A stretch of 64,000 nucleotides of DNA from Lunularia cruciata (Eukaryota; Streptophyta; Marchantiopsida; Lunulariales; Lunulariaceae). The notes under the pieces were generated by a model. The model was not told the DNA's origin, ran no database searches, and was given only the letters and a program-made list of their open reading frames with translations. Shown here piece after piece: positions 54,513-64,000 of the stretch. The first letter of the stretch is position 1, and each line of letters begins with the position of its first letter. Made by a program: the position numbers and the translations under genes. Location of the stretch: contig OX419756.1 of the NCBI GenBank assembly GCA_948567375.1, forward strand, positions 3,415,001-3,479,000, written 5' to 3'.

Positions 54513-57345
54513 GGCTAGTTATAAGCATCAGCTAAAAATTCAACTAAAATATATAAAAATTACAACACATAAATATAAATCCAGAGAATATTTTTCTATA
54601 ACTTTACTACTAATTGCATCAAGAAAGATTCTAATTGAAGATTAATTCACAATAAAAATTAGATGAAAATGGATAAAATAATGTAACATGAAGAAATTGA
54701 GAAGGCTTAAATATATAGAAATAAGAAGTAAACATGAAGTTTAATATACGTTCTCATAGATTACACTCAAAGATGAGGAAATCATCTATTTGTTTTGCAT
54801 GATATTATCCTCTATTGTAGTGGTATGGTGATACTTTATGTGTCATCTATATCTATCTTCTTAATTATACTCAAATTTATATCCCTGCTCCTCAACATCA
54901 ATATCTTTCCACACTTGTCATTATAACTAACAACAATATGATGATCATCACATAGAGTATAAGAAAATGGAGTCATAATTTAGCATGTGATCAAACTATA
55001 GGCTTATCATCATTACCCTTGTCTTCAAATTATCCAAGTCAAAATAAGGATTCCAAATATAAATACCATCTATTTTTTTATGCCTTATTAATAGATTTTG
55101 TCTTATCCACATTCTTAGAACTGTAAGTAATGTATGCAATGATTTTCTCTAAGGATTAAACATATTGTTAAAACTAATCCAACCTGCATGATATCATACC
55201 CATAAACTCTATGAGAAATTTTCATTAAAAAAGAGAAAATTACAAGAAGAAATAAAATACTCTTTATAATCAAATTACAAGAATTCAAAATTATTGAAAT
55301 ATTAAAGTGATTTGAAATGAAAATTCTACTTTAAATGGGAAAACATCAAAAACATTATATTATTAAAAGCATTCTCAAACATAAAATACTATTTAGCTAT
55401 TACCTTTTCTTTAGAGAAAGTGCAGAAGAAATGGATATAAACTTAAAAGAGCAAACTGAAAATTAAATTTGAAATATCATGAATTAAGAAGAAAGAATAA
55501 AATTCCAACTAAAGTAAAAACAGTTTATGGAACAAAACTAAAGGAATAAAGAAATAATGAGTGAGAGGAGAATAACAAAAATTCACATCTTTAGATGTAA
55601 AAAATGACAGGTTACTCTAAGAATATATAAAATAATAGAGAACAAAGATGCATAAAAGAATTAACTAATAAACTATTTTGATTATTTTTAATGTAATAAA
55701 ATATATGTTTACCTTGTGAAATAAAAAGAAATATATGAGAAAAACTATGACATTTTTAGATATAGGTAAATATCACATCTACTCTAGAAATAGACAAATT
55801 AAAATTAAATATAAAACAAAATAAGTAAAATAAAGTCATTAAGCAAGATCTTTAGTGTATTAGTAGATCTAAAAATGCAAGCTATTTCTTAAATTTTTAT
55901 TAATTATGGGTACTTATTCATTGTGGGACAATTATATTATTTGAAGTCTATTTAAGCTAGACTGTTATAAGAAAAAGGGCGACAGAGGAGAAAACACGAA
56001 GGATGGGAAGAACACGCTAGACTGTTATAGTAGTTATATCTTAGTGTTGATTGCTTGCACTAGATAGGGCAACCGGATACACCATTGCTCTTTGGTACAA
56101 CAGTCGTAAGTCTACTTAAAGGAGAACTTCATCTCTAACTTCCATTTGTGGATTGAAGACCTCCCTTTACTATATACAGGGTGCTTCTACTTTGTAGATG
56201 AAAGACCTTCCCCCACACTTTCTACTAAGATAGAAGCAATTTGCCTATTTTATGGTGATTTTGAGACATTGGATTTCAGTTAATACCTTAATCAATTGAC
56301 TATGATGGATGTTTTTACTTTGTAGATGGAAGACCTTCATCCACTTTTCTACTAAGACAAAGGAAATTTGCACACTTTAAGGTGATTTTGACATATTGGA
56401 AATTAATACATTAATCGAATTCAATCCTTACTTGTAACATGTTTGAATTACTAATACTTTTTTTAGGCATGGGTTTCAGTTAATGCTTTAATCAATATGA
56501 TTATTATTGCTTAATTATGGTATGCTTTAATTTTTTGTCTTTATCCAATCTTATGATGGTAAATTTGACCATAGTTATATAGTAACTTCAATTAATGCCT
56601 TAAATATGGTGTTTCAATTATTACAATTTTTGCCTTAATTATTGCAGGTTCGAATTGTTTTTTTTCTTGATCCAATCTTATGATGGTAAATTTGACTATG
56701 ATTTTTATAGTAATTGAATTTAGCATGTTTCAATTATTACAAATCTTGCCTTAATTATTGCATGTTCGATTTGTTGTTTTTCTCGATCCAATCTTATTAT
56801 GGTAACTTTGACTAAAATTCTATAGTAATTGAATATACCATTTTGATATGTTCGTGGTAGATATTTTGTATCTTAGTAGAAAAGTGGACAAAATTCCTTT
56901 TATAATTGAAACCTTACTTATTGCATGTTCGAATTGTTTTTTTTCTTGATCCACTCTTACGACGGTAACTTTGACTATAATTCTATAGTAATTGAATGTA
57001 GCATTTTGGATATGTTAGTGGTTCATTTTTTGCTTCTTAGTAGAAAAGTGAACAAATTTCCTCTAGTAGAGTGATGTACGAAGGTCTTCCCTCTCCAAAA
57101 TAAAAGAAAGAAGTTAGACCACTGAGAGAGTAGTGGGTAATAACAAGATTGAGAACATATTCATCTCAAGGTTGCATGTCAGAATCAGATTTGTTGAGGA
57201 GTAGCCACTAACCTATGTAATAGGCGGTGGAAGATGCACCATAATACTCTCTAGAATTTTGTCTCAAAATTAAAATTAGATATTCTTTTCTTATGAAAGA
57301 AATATCAAACTCACAATTCCCAAACTCTGAATCTGGAATTAGGGG
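54513..57345 (+). repeat. Repeat A, copy 3 (most complete)
   Basis: This is the longest uninterrupted copy, joined on the left to an integrase fragment. It contains the two direct CTTCTACTTTGTAGATG motifs (56180 and 56310 regions) and the inverted counterparts (about 56870 and 57050). It also carries a triplicated segment around TTGCATGTTCGAATTG and CTTGATCCAATCTTATGATGG (56540-56960). A short R2-like tail is at 55970-56015. It ends where mitochondrial-type DNA starts. Confidence 0.7.
55970..56015 (-). mobile_element. R2-like 3' tail insertion with 14-bp target duplication
   Basis: Only 46 bases of the family 3' end are present (reverse complement: CTTCCCATCCTTCGTGTTTT, CGCCC). GCTAGACTGTTATA flanks it at 55956-55969 and 56016-56029. 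Other repeat A copies have this target once. Confidence 0.92.
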
Positions 57346-57870
57346 ATAAGCGGGTTTCGCTCCCTAGGAAGTGGGGAACGAATAATCTTTAGCCAGGACG
57401 TGACAAGTACCTTTGGGTATTGTCTGCTTGCCCTACGGCCCCTAGGTCTTGATGGCAAAAGCCCTTCCAAGGGATAGCATAAATATCTACGGTGGGATAA
57501 GCAAAGCCCATAAAAGCTTTCTCATAGCACACCACAACCGTTCGAGCAAAAGAGGTTAATAAACCACGAACGGAAAGAGGTTAGTCGAGTCAGAGCTGAT
57601 GAGAAGGGCCAGCTGTCGGACCAGGCTACTACGAACCCATGCTTTAGTCCCCTGTAGTCTGGTCCCGCTTTAGGTTAGGAGAGTTATCCGGGCGATCGCT
57701 TTCAACCTTCGCATCTTTGAACGAGACATCCTAGACTTCTTTGAACGAGACATCCTAGACTTCTTTGAACGAGACTTCCTTTTAACAACTTTTATAAATC
57801 TATGTACATATAGATATTATATTCCTGGAACACCGAACGTACGCATCGGAAGAATATTCCATAGAACCTC
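57346..57870 (-). other. Mitochondrial-type insertion 2, inverted segment
   Basis: The reverse complement matches 46289-46870 without the retro-insert there. Near 57717-57782 a 24-base unit (TTTGAACGAGACATCCTAGA start) is repeated three times, which the other copy does not show. Confidence 0.75.
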
Positions 57871-58848
57871 CCCAAATAGTATTATATCAATGCTCACAAA
57901 TTTGATTGATAAATGAATGAAAGGACTAGAAGGAATAACAGAAACTTTTGCCTCACGAACGTCTACGAGATTTTCAGCCTTTACACATTCGCTCAAGCCC
58001 GGGAGCGTCTAAGTCGGTTAGGGGGGGCGAAGACTACGGGAAAGAGTTTCCTAACTATGGAAAAGTGCTAAAGCCTACCGATTTGCGCGTCCAATCTGCG
58101 CTGAAGTCAAGTTGGAACCAGAATGACCGGTAAGCCGCTACCATTACCTGCGTTATTTGCAACTCGCACAGCGCCTGTGGCCCGATCATTTTGATCTGGT
58201 GGGCGGGCCAAGGAACCTTTATAAGCATCACAACTCGTAAATATGTGCAAAGCCAGAGGGTGGAGGGGGTCACAAGCGAGCCTCCTTCGGTAGAATACGC
58301 CTGTGCATACCATCGTTATATTACCGGTGTCTCGTGGGGGCCATTCGGATCCACACATATTAAGGCGCGTTCTATACGTACGACGGGGGAGACTTTTAGC
58401 TTCTTTCAACCCCGCACACCGAGCGCCTATTACACGGTCATTTGAAGATGATCTGATAGACTGCGTCAAAGTCAACAACTTGCCAACGGTAATCGTTTGG
58501 TAAGTAAATAGGTTCCTCCCCTACTGTTTGTTATCAAGCGCTTTCCTATTGCTAGGTAACTTTCGGGTCGGTGGATAATCCAGGCCTCTCTGACTTCCTA
58601 GGTATAAAAGTAACCACTATGAACTCCCCGTTAGTAATTCCGATTCGATAAAGAAGAATTTAAAATGTTTATTATAGAACTCCAAACCTTTTCACGAGGT
58701 CTACGGTCTTCTAAATGAAGCCCAAATAAAACAGACAGTTGAAAGAAAACCAAATTTAACAAATAAGATAAAGCGGCCGTAGGACGGGAAACTGTCACCT
58801 ACGGTTCTGAATTGGCGGCCAGGTGGGAGACCTCTGGTCGACCATAAC

Positions 58849-58920
58849 ATGCTAGCAGATGGTGTCACTATCATAGCTACTCAAGATATCGTGTTTGGAG
58901 AGGTCCGCGAACCGAACATG
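58849..58920 (+). pseudogene. nad7: nad7 3' exon (NUMT), uninterrupted
   Basis: It reads MLADGVTIIATQDIVFGEV, against the usual MLADVVTIIGTQDIVFGEV, so two residues differ. The exon begins directly after the group II intron domains V-VI. The stop codon is missing and the frame runs on into mitochondrial spacer. It is not expected to be expressed. Confidence 0.88.
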
Positions 58921-58969
58921 AATGCTTTTGAGCAAACAAGCCTAGTTGGAAAATTGCTTGTCTTTATAT

Positions 58970-59065
58970 ATTGGAGCTTAGCTCCATTTTACTCTCTTTT
59001 TTTCTCCCTTGTACGACTTGATGGGTCTTCCCATCCTTCGTGTTTTTTACACGGTCGCCCTTTCT
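58970..59065 (+). mobile_element. R2-like 3' tail insertion downstream of nad7
   Basis: It contains GGAGCTTAGCTCC, GACTTGATGGGTCTTCCC and CGGTCGCCC. It is flanked by TCTTTATAT (58961-58969) and TCTTTACAT (59066-59074). Insertion 1 has the uninterrupted site TCTTTATATCTGACAG near 47955. Confidence 0.9.
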
Positions 59066-59755
59066 TCTTTACATCTGACAGCTAAGTTTATCAAGAGGAC
59101 AATTGGAGACCGGGCATACAAGGAGCACCGCCGGCTAAACGGCTTCAAGGGACCCCGAGAAAACTACAGTCGTGTAGCACGATGCCAGATCAACATCTAA
59201 GAAATCCACTACCAACGCCCCCGTACGGCCTCTTTTTTTCCCCTAACAAGCATTGACGGAATTCAAGGAGTCCCTGTAGCTCACGGCGCTATCGACTCTT
59301 TTTCGTGCCATTCAGGCTAGTTCATAAGCTAGGAAACAGGCTCAACTTGCAGAGGAGCAATAGTAACATGGCTTACTCGGGAACAGCAAGTTTCAATCAG
59401 AGAACCGTGGAGCTGCCACCGCTAAGACGCTCTGAAAGAGCAGAAGGTAGGGCTGCCTTTACCATCATTCGCTATGCCGGGGTAAAGCTGAGAACAGAAT
59501 GCAAAAAAGTATATGTTTTTGCTTTTCGCTTTCTCATGCACCCCCGGAAAAGCTGATGCTTTACGCGGAAGGAAACCAGCTAAAACCCAGCCCAAAACCT
59601 TTAAGGGGCATTAACTAAGGGAGTCAAAAACAAAAAACCCTTGTAAAGCCAAAGAAGTCTCCTTCGGACCCTGTGCCTGTCCCAAATCACATCCGGCCCT
59701 ACTCGATGAAAACTCGTAGTAGGTAGTGATAGGATTTGAACCTGTAACTTTCAGG

Positions 59756-59836
59756 TTACCTATTTTGTCTTTCCCTTGTACGGCTTGATGGGGGTCTTCC
59801 CATCCTTCGGTTTTCCTACGCAGTCGCCTATTTTTC
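59756..59836 (+). mobile_element. R2-like 3' tail insertion with 9-bp target duplication
   Basis: It contains CGGCTTGATGGGGGTCTTCC and CGCAGTCGCC. ACTTTCAGG flanks it at 59747-59755 and 59837-59845. Insertion 1 has the site once (near 52395). Confidence 0.92.
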
Positions 59837-59990
59837 ACTTTCAGGCAAACACGCGTCCAAAGCTGTACAGGCTAAACGTCGATTAGACTCTTCCATAAGG
59901 AGCTTCCATGTGCAACGTAGGATGGAGGGGCAAAAAAGAAGTTGTGCCTTACAGAAGAAACAGGTTGTTGGTGCAAGGCCGTTTTGCATC

Positions 59991-60644
59991 AACCTTGTAT
60001 GAAATGTATCTTTTTGCACCTACCTTGTATGAAATGCATCTATATAGGTCACACTATTCTTTCTCATGTATGGAAAATACTCTTTCATATTTTTAGGTTT
60101 GATAAATATTTGCCCAATAGTTACAAAAGTTGACATGGTCAACACTTTGGTTTCTTGAATCCAACAAAGGGTAAAGTTTGCCAAGCACAAATTGCATATA
60201 GCCTATATATATATATGCACATGGAGTTCACCACTGGGGATCAAGTGTGGCTGTCCACAACCAATTTCATGTTAGTTGGCCCTTGTAAGCTCAAACCTTA
60301 TCGTGCCTTTTTTCCCATTATCCGTCAAATCAGTGTAAGATCCATCCAATGTTCCATGTTTCCTTGCTATGTACTTATGCACCCCAATTGCACCGCTTTA
60401 CTTCCATACAAGAAGTTAAAACTTGTCCAACACTCATTGATGGTAAGGACTAATATGAAGTCAAACGTAGTCCCCAAATGCATTTGTGATACCCGCCTTT
60501 CGTGTGTGGAACATCTCATACATTAGAATAGGTACTCATTGTATAGGTGACGTGTGCACGTGTAGCTAACTTGACAAATGCACTGATTTTAGTGCAATCT
60601 TTTTAGCAACAAATTTACAATGAGGATGTTACTTCTTAAAAGAG
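59991..60644 (+). pseudogene. Gypsy pol end (family C), second relic
   Basis: This is similar to 53270-53929 throughout (shared GAAATGCATCTATATAGGTCAC type start, GGGGATCAAGTGTGGCT, CTAACTTGACAAATGCAC). It represents the integrase C-terminal and chromodomain-like region with many stops, directly followed by a family C LTR. Confidence 0.7.
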
Positions 60645-61228
60645 GAGAGGTTGGTAATACTATTAGCTAGTCATATTATCTAGAGGTGGAAATTGGCTTG
60701 GTAATATCTTGAGAGATATTATATATGATAGTCTAAGTAGATAAGTTGAAGGTGTCACCAAAAGAGTACTTCTATTAGTAGAGAAAAGACAAAAACACCC
60801 AAAACACTTTAGATCCAACTTCAAAGGCCTAAACAAATGAATTAGGCTTCAAAAATGAATGATTCTCCCTTCCAAGAGAAAACGTGGTGCCTTCTCTCCT
60901 CCTTGTTTGTATCATCAAAAGCTTTGCAATGGTACCTCATCCATACTACTTTGAGCTTCCTACGAGAAGATTCTCCAAAGATTTCCTCTAGTCACACTTG
61001 TTTGACCAACCAAATAGGACAAGGATTTACATATCACCAATCCATGCAGCTGATTTAAGGATGGAGATTTTTGACATATCACAAATCCATGTATGTAACT
61101 TCTCTTTATTATAATAAAGACAATGTGCTCCTTTGAGGCATTAGAGTTTTGAAGGATGAAGCCTTGTGTTTCTCTTTTGTTTTTTCTCTTGTGTTTCTCT
61201 TTGGTTTCTTCTATCCTTAAAATTTACA
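60645..61228 (+). mobile_element. Family C LTR (3' LTR of the relic before it)
   Basis: It starts TTGGTAATACTATTAGC and ends AAAATTTACA. It contains the LTR promoter region (TCTCTTTATTATAATAAAG). It is shorter than the 747-bp solo LTR because it has one copy of the internal unit instead of two. Confidence 0.7.
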
Positions 61229-61790
61229 CTAATGGAACTTATATTCATTACGTTGTAGGTGGTAATGTTGGATGTCATGATGTGCAAATATACCATCAAC
61301 TTTTTATTCCTCATGATCATTGACAAGGATGGGAAGAAGAGGAGGATGGACACAAGTGGAGAAGGAAAATGGATTAGAAAAAAGTGTTTAAACTTGTAAA
61401 CATGGAAGACAGGATGATATGCATATGACTAAGAAGTGCAAGTTGGTAGGCAATAGGAGAAATGATCTAAGCAATATCAAATGGACCTATCCAATTAGGA
61501 GCAAGTTTATGAACTTGGGTATCAAGAAGAAGAGGAAGGTTATATGAAGAAAGCATAACCTTATTGCCTAGTTGAAAGGTGAGATTGCGACAATGGTTAT
61601 GAGGAAAAAAAACTTGCCAAGTTTTAGCAACTACAAGATGGGACTTGGCTTAGTGTAGGGATTTAGATAACATGGACAAGAAAATGGAAGTATGAGGAAT
61701 GTGAGATGGTGGGGAAGAAAGAAAGGAATTTAGAACAATTGGAGCCTACCCAAAATTAAGGAAGAAGAGAGAGCTTGGAGATGAATAAAT
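61229..61790 (-). pseudogene. Family L gypsy integrase C-terminal/chromodomain relic
   Basis: The minus strand matches 7873-8319 (CTCATGATCATTGA, CCTATCCAATTAGGA, AATAGGAGAAATG). The coding content is the FHVS-LKP to chromodomain region, heavily degraded. Upstream integrase sequence extends to about 61790, next to repeat A. Confidence 0.65.
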
Positions 61791-61794
61791 CAGC

Positions 61795-63655
61795 TATTCA
61801 TTTTAAATAGTATTATCCTCTATTGTAGTAGTATGGTGATACCTGATGTGTCATCTATATCTATCATCTTAATAATACTCAGATTTATATCCCAACTCCT
61901 CAGCATCAATATTTTCCACACTTGTCATGATAACTAACATCAAGAAGATTATAATCACATAGAGAAAAGAGAGAATGAGCCATCATTTTAGGGAATAAAA
62001 GAGAAAATATTATAAGCATGTGATGAAACTATAGGCTTATCATCATTACAATTTTCTTCAAATCATCCAAGTCAAAATAAGGATTCCAAATATAATAACA
62101 TCTATTGTCTATTCCTGATTAACAGATATTTTCTTATGCACATTCCTAGAAATGTTAGTAATGTATGCAATGATTTTCTCCGAGGATTAAACATATTGTT
62201 AGAAATATTCCAACCTGCATGATATCATACCCAAAAACTCAATGAGAAATATTCATTTAAAAAGAGAAAAATACAAGAAGAAATAAAAGAACTCTTTATA
62301 AACAAATCACCATTATTCTTACATATTGAAATATTTTCAAATGAAAAATATATTTTGTAAATGAGAAAACATCAAAAATAGTATATTATTAAAATATTCT
62401 CAAATGTAAAATGATGACTATTTAGATAATACCTTTGCTTTAGTGAAAGTGATGAAGAATCATAAATTTAAAGAGAAAAGTGAAAATTAAACTTTAAATA
62501 TCATGAATCAAGAATAAAAGAAGAAGAAATTGTAAAAGAATAAAATTCTAACTAGAGTAAAAACACTTTAGGAGAGTTTATGGAACAAAACTAAAGGAAT
62601 AGAAATAATTTCTCGAGGGAAGAATAACACAAATTTATAACTTTAGATGTAGAAAAGGACATGTTACTCTAAGAATATATAAAATAACAGAGAAAAAAGA
62701 TGAATAAAATAATTAACCAAAAAACTATTTTGATTAGTTTAAATATCATAAAATATATTGTTACTTGGAAATAAAAATAATTACAATATATGAAAGACAA
62801 CTATATGATACTTTTAGATATAGGTAAATATTGCATCTACTCTGAGATAGATAAAATAAAAGTAAAAGGAAGAAATTAAGCAAGATCTTTAGTGTAAACT
62901 TTGCTATTAGTAGATCAAGAAATGCAAGCTATTTCTTAACTGTATTATTAATTATGAGTACTTATTAGAAGATTCATTGTGTGTCAATTATTAGATCTAT
63001 ATTGTTGGGAGTCTATTTAAGCTGGACTGTTATAGTAGTTATATCTTAGTGTTGATTGCTTGCACTAGATATGGCAATTGGATACGCCAGTTCTCTTTTG
63101 GTACAACTGCTTATAAGTCTACCTATAGGTGAACTTCATCTCTAACTTTCATTTTGTGGATTGAAGACCTTCTTATGCTTCTACTCTACTTGTAGATGAA
63201 AGACCTTCCCTGCACTTTCTGCTAAGCTAGAGGCAATTTGCCCAATTTAAGGTGATTTTGAGGCATTGGATTTCAATTTATGCCTTAGTTATTGCATGTT
63301 TTAATTCTCTTTTCCTTGATCCAATCTTATGATGGTAAATTCAAGCATAGTTATACAGTAAAGTCAATTAATGCCTTAAGTGTGTTTCAATTAAGCAATT
63401 CTTGCCATCATATTGCATGTTTTAATTGTTATTTCTCTTGATCCAATCTTATGATGGTAACTTTGACTATAATTATATAGTTATTGAACATGGCACTTTA
63501 GATATGTTTTTGGTAGACGTTTTGTATCTTAGTAGAAAAGTAGAAAAATTTCCTCTAGTAGAAAAGTGTACAAAGGTCTTCCATCTACAAAATAAAAACA
63601 AGAAGTTAGACCATTGAGAGTAGTGGGTAATAACAAGATTGAGAATAATTCATCT
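61795..63655 (+). repeat. Repeat A, copy 4
   Basis: This has the same order of landmarks as copies 1 and 3: ATTATCCTCTATTGTAGTAG at the start, the direct CTTCTACT motifs near 63180, and the inverted motif near 63545-63600. Repeat B follows directly. Confidence 0.7.
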
Positions 63656-64000
63656 CACCTTATTTTGTGACATCTATCACATGTATAATTTAGACTACGC
63701 TTCCTGAATCAGACTTTGTGCAGACCTACACAACAATAGCAATAGTGTCCAGCTTGCCGCCCACAGTTTTCCTTATCATCAAAGATTCCTGTTCAATGTA
63801 GTTAGAGCTTCAACAACGTTGTATTCTATTCTTGCAACTGGATATTCAGTCCCTGTTATTTGTCTTCCAAAGTGGCGGTTAGAGGTGTGGTAAGGGAACG
63901 CCGTATTCTCTTCTTGCAACTGAATCTCCAGTCCTTGGCCTTTGTCTTCCCAAGTGGCCTTGTATTGATGGGTCATCCTGACCATCATGGATGATGTCAA
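63656..64000. repeat. Repeat B, copy 2
   Basis: Close match to 5040-5410, cut by the window edge. A minus-strand frame (63779-64000) is open to the edge but carries no known motif. It could be a piece of a retrotransposon polyprotein. Confidence 0.55.

Larger units (their letters stand above)
57871..59990 (+). other. Mitochondrial-type insertion 2, direct segment
   Basis: From about 58028 it matches 46860-48491 plus 52238-52540 of insertion 1. It contains the nad7 exon and intron domain V, the empty site for the full R2-like element (near 59590) and two private R2-like tails. It ends near 59990 in gypsy sequence. Confidence 0.75.

Overview
This looks like nuclear DNA of a land plant, most likely a non-seed plant. 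It has plant-type spliceable introns, plant Ty3/gypsy elements and fragments of plant mitochondrial DNA (nad4L, nad7, group II intron domain V). The nad7 fragment has its last intron immediately before the MLAD codons near the 3' end, which does not match the last seed-plant nad7 intron as I remember it. The one host gene is an alpha/beta-hydrolase plus NB-ARC immune-receptor type known from bryophytes. A liverwort would fit, but the lineage is not settled by sequence alone.

Layout. 1-20.4 kb is a graveyard of nested mobile elements: pieces of an R2-like retrotransposon, two gypsy families (called L and C here), a mitochondrial insertion with nad4L, and an AT-rich repeat family (repeat A). 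21.9-29.0 kb holds the host gene: alpha/beta-hydrolase, NB-ARC ATPase and about ten 264-bp armadillo (ARM) units in the place normally held by LRRs. It has five recognisable exons, all introns in phase 0, and carries an in-frame stop and two reading-frame breaks, so this copy is probably a decayed allele or pseudogene. 29.0-32.4 kb is AT-rich spacer, an integrase relic and part of repeat A.

32.4-45.3 kb is the most unusual object: a minus-strand Ty3/gypsy element of about 12.9 kb, inserted in repeat A. Its order is LTR, gag with two zinc knuckles, aspartic protease, a complete C5-cytosine DNA methyltransferase domain, reverse transcriptase, RNase H, integrase, a PHD-finger module, LTR. The protease-methyltransferase block (about 2.3 kb) is duplicated in tandem. 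Nearly all of its nonsense codons look like C-to-T changes (CAG to TAG, CGA to TGA).

46.3-60.0 kb contains two related mitochondrial-type insertions (46.29-52.62 and 57.35-59.99 kb), partly inverted relative to each other. The first carries a full-length R2-like non-LTR retrotransposon (48.49-52.24 kb: C2H2 finger, RT, restriction-like endonuclease) with a perfect 11-bp target duplication. Short 3'-end copies of the same family have inserted several times, each with its own target duplication. The two mitochondrial copies serve as empty and filled sites for each other. 60-64 kb returns to gypsy, repeat A and repeat B relics.

The window is therefore one degenerate immune-receptor-like gene in a transposon-dense region. 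It records at least three active retrotransposon lineages, one of which had acquired its own DNA methyltransferase and histone-reader-like module.
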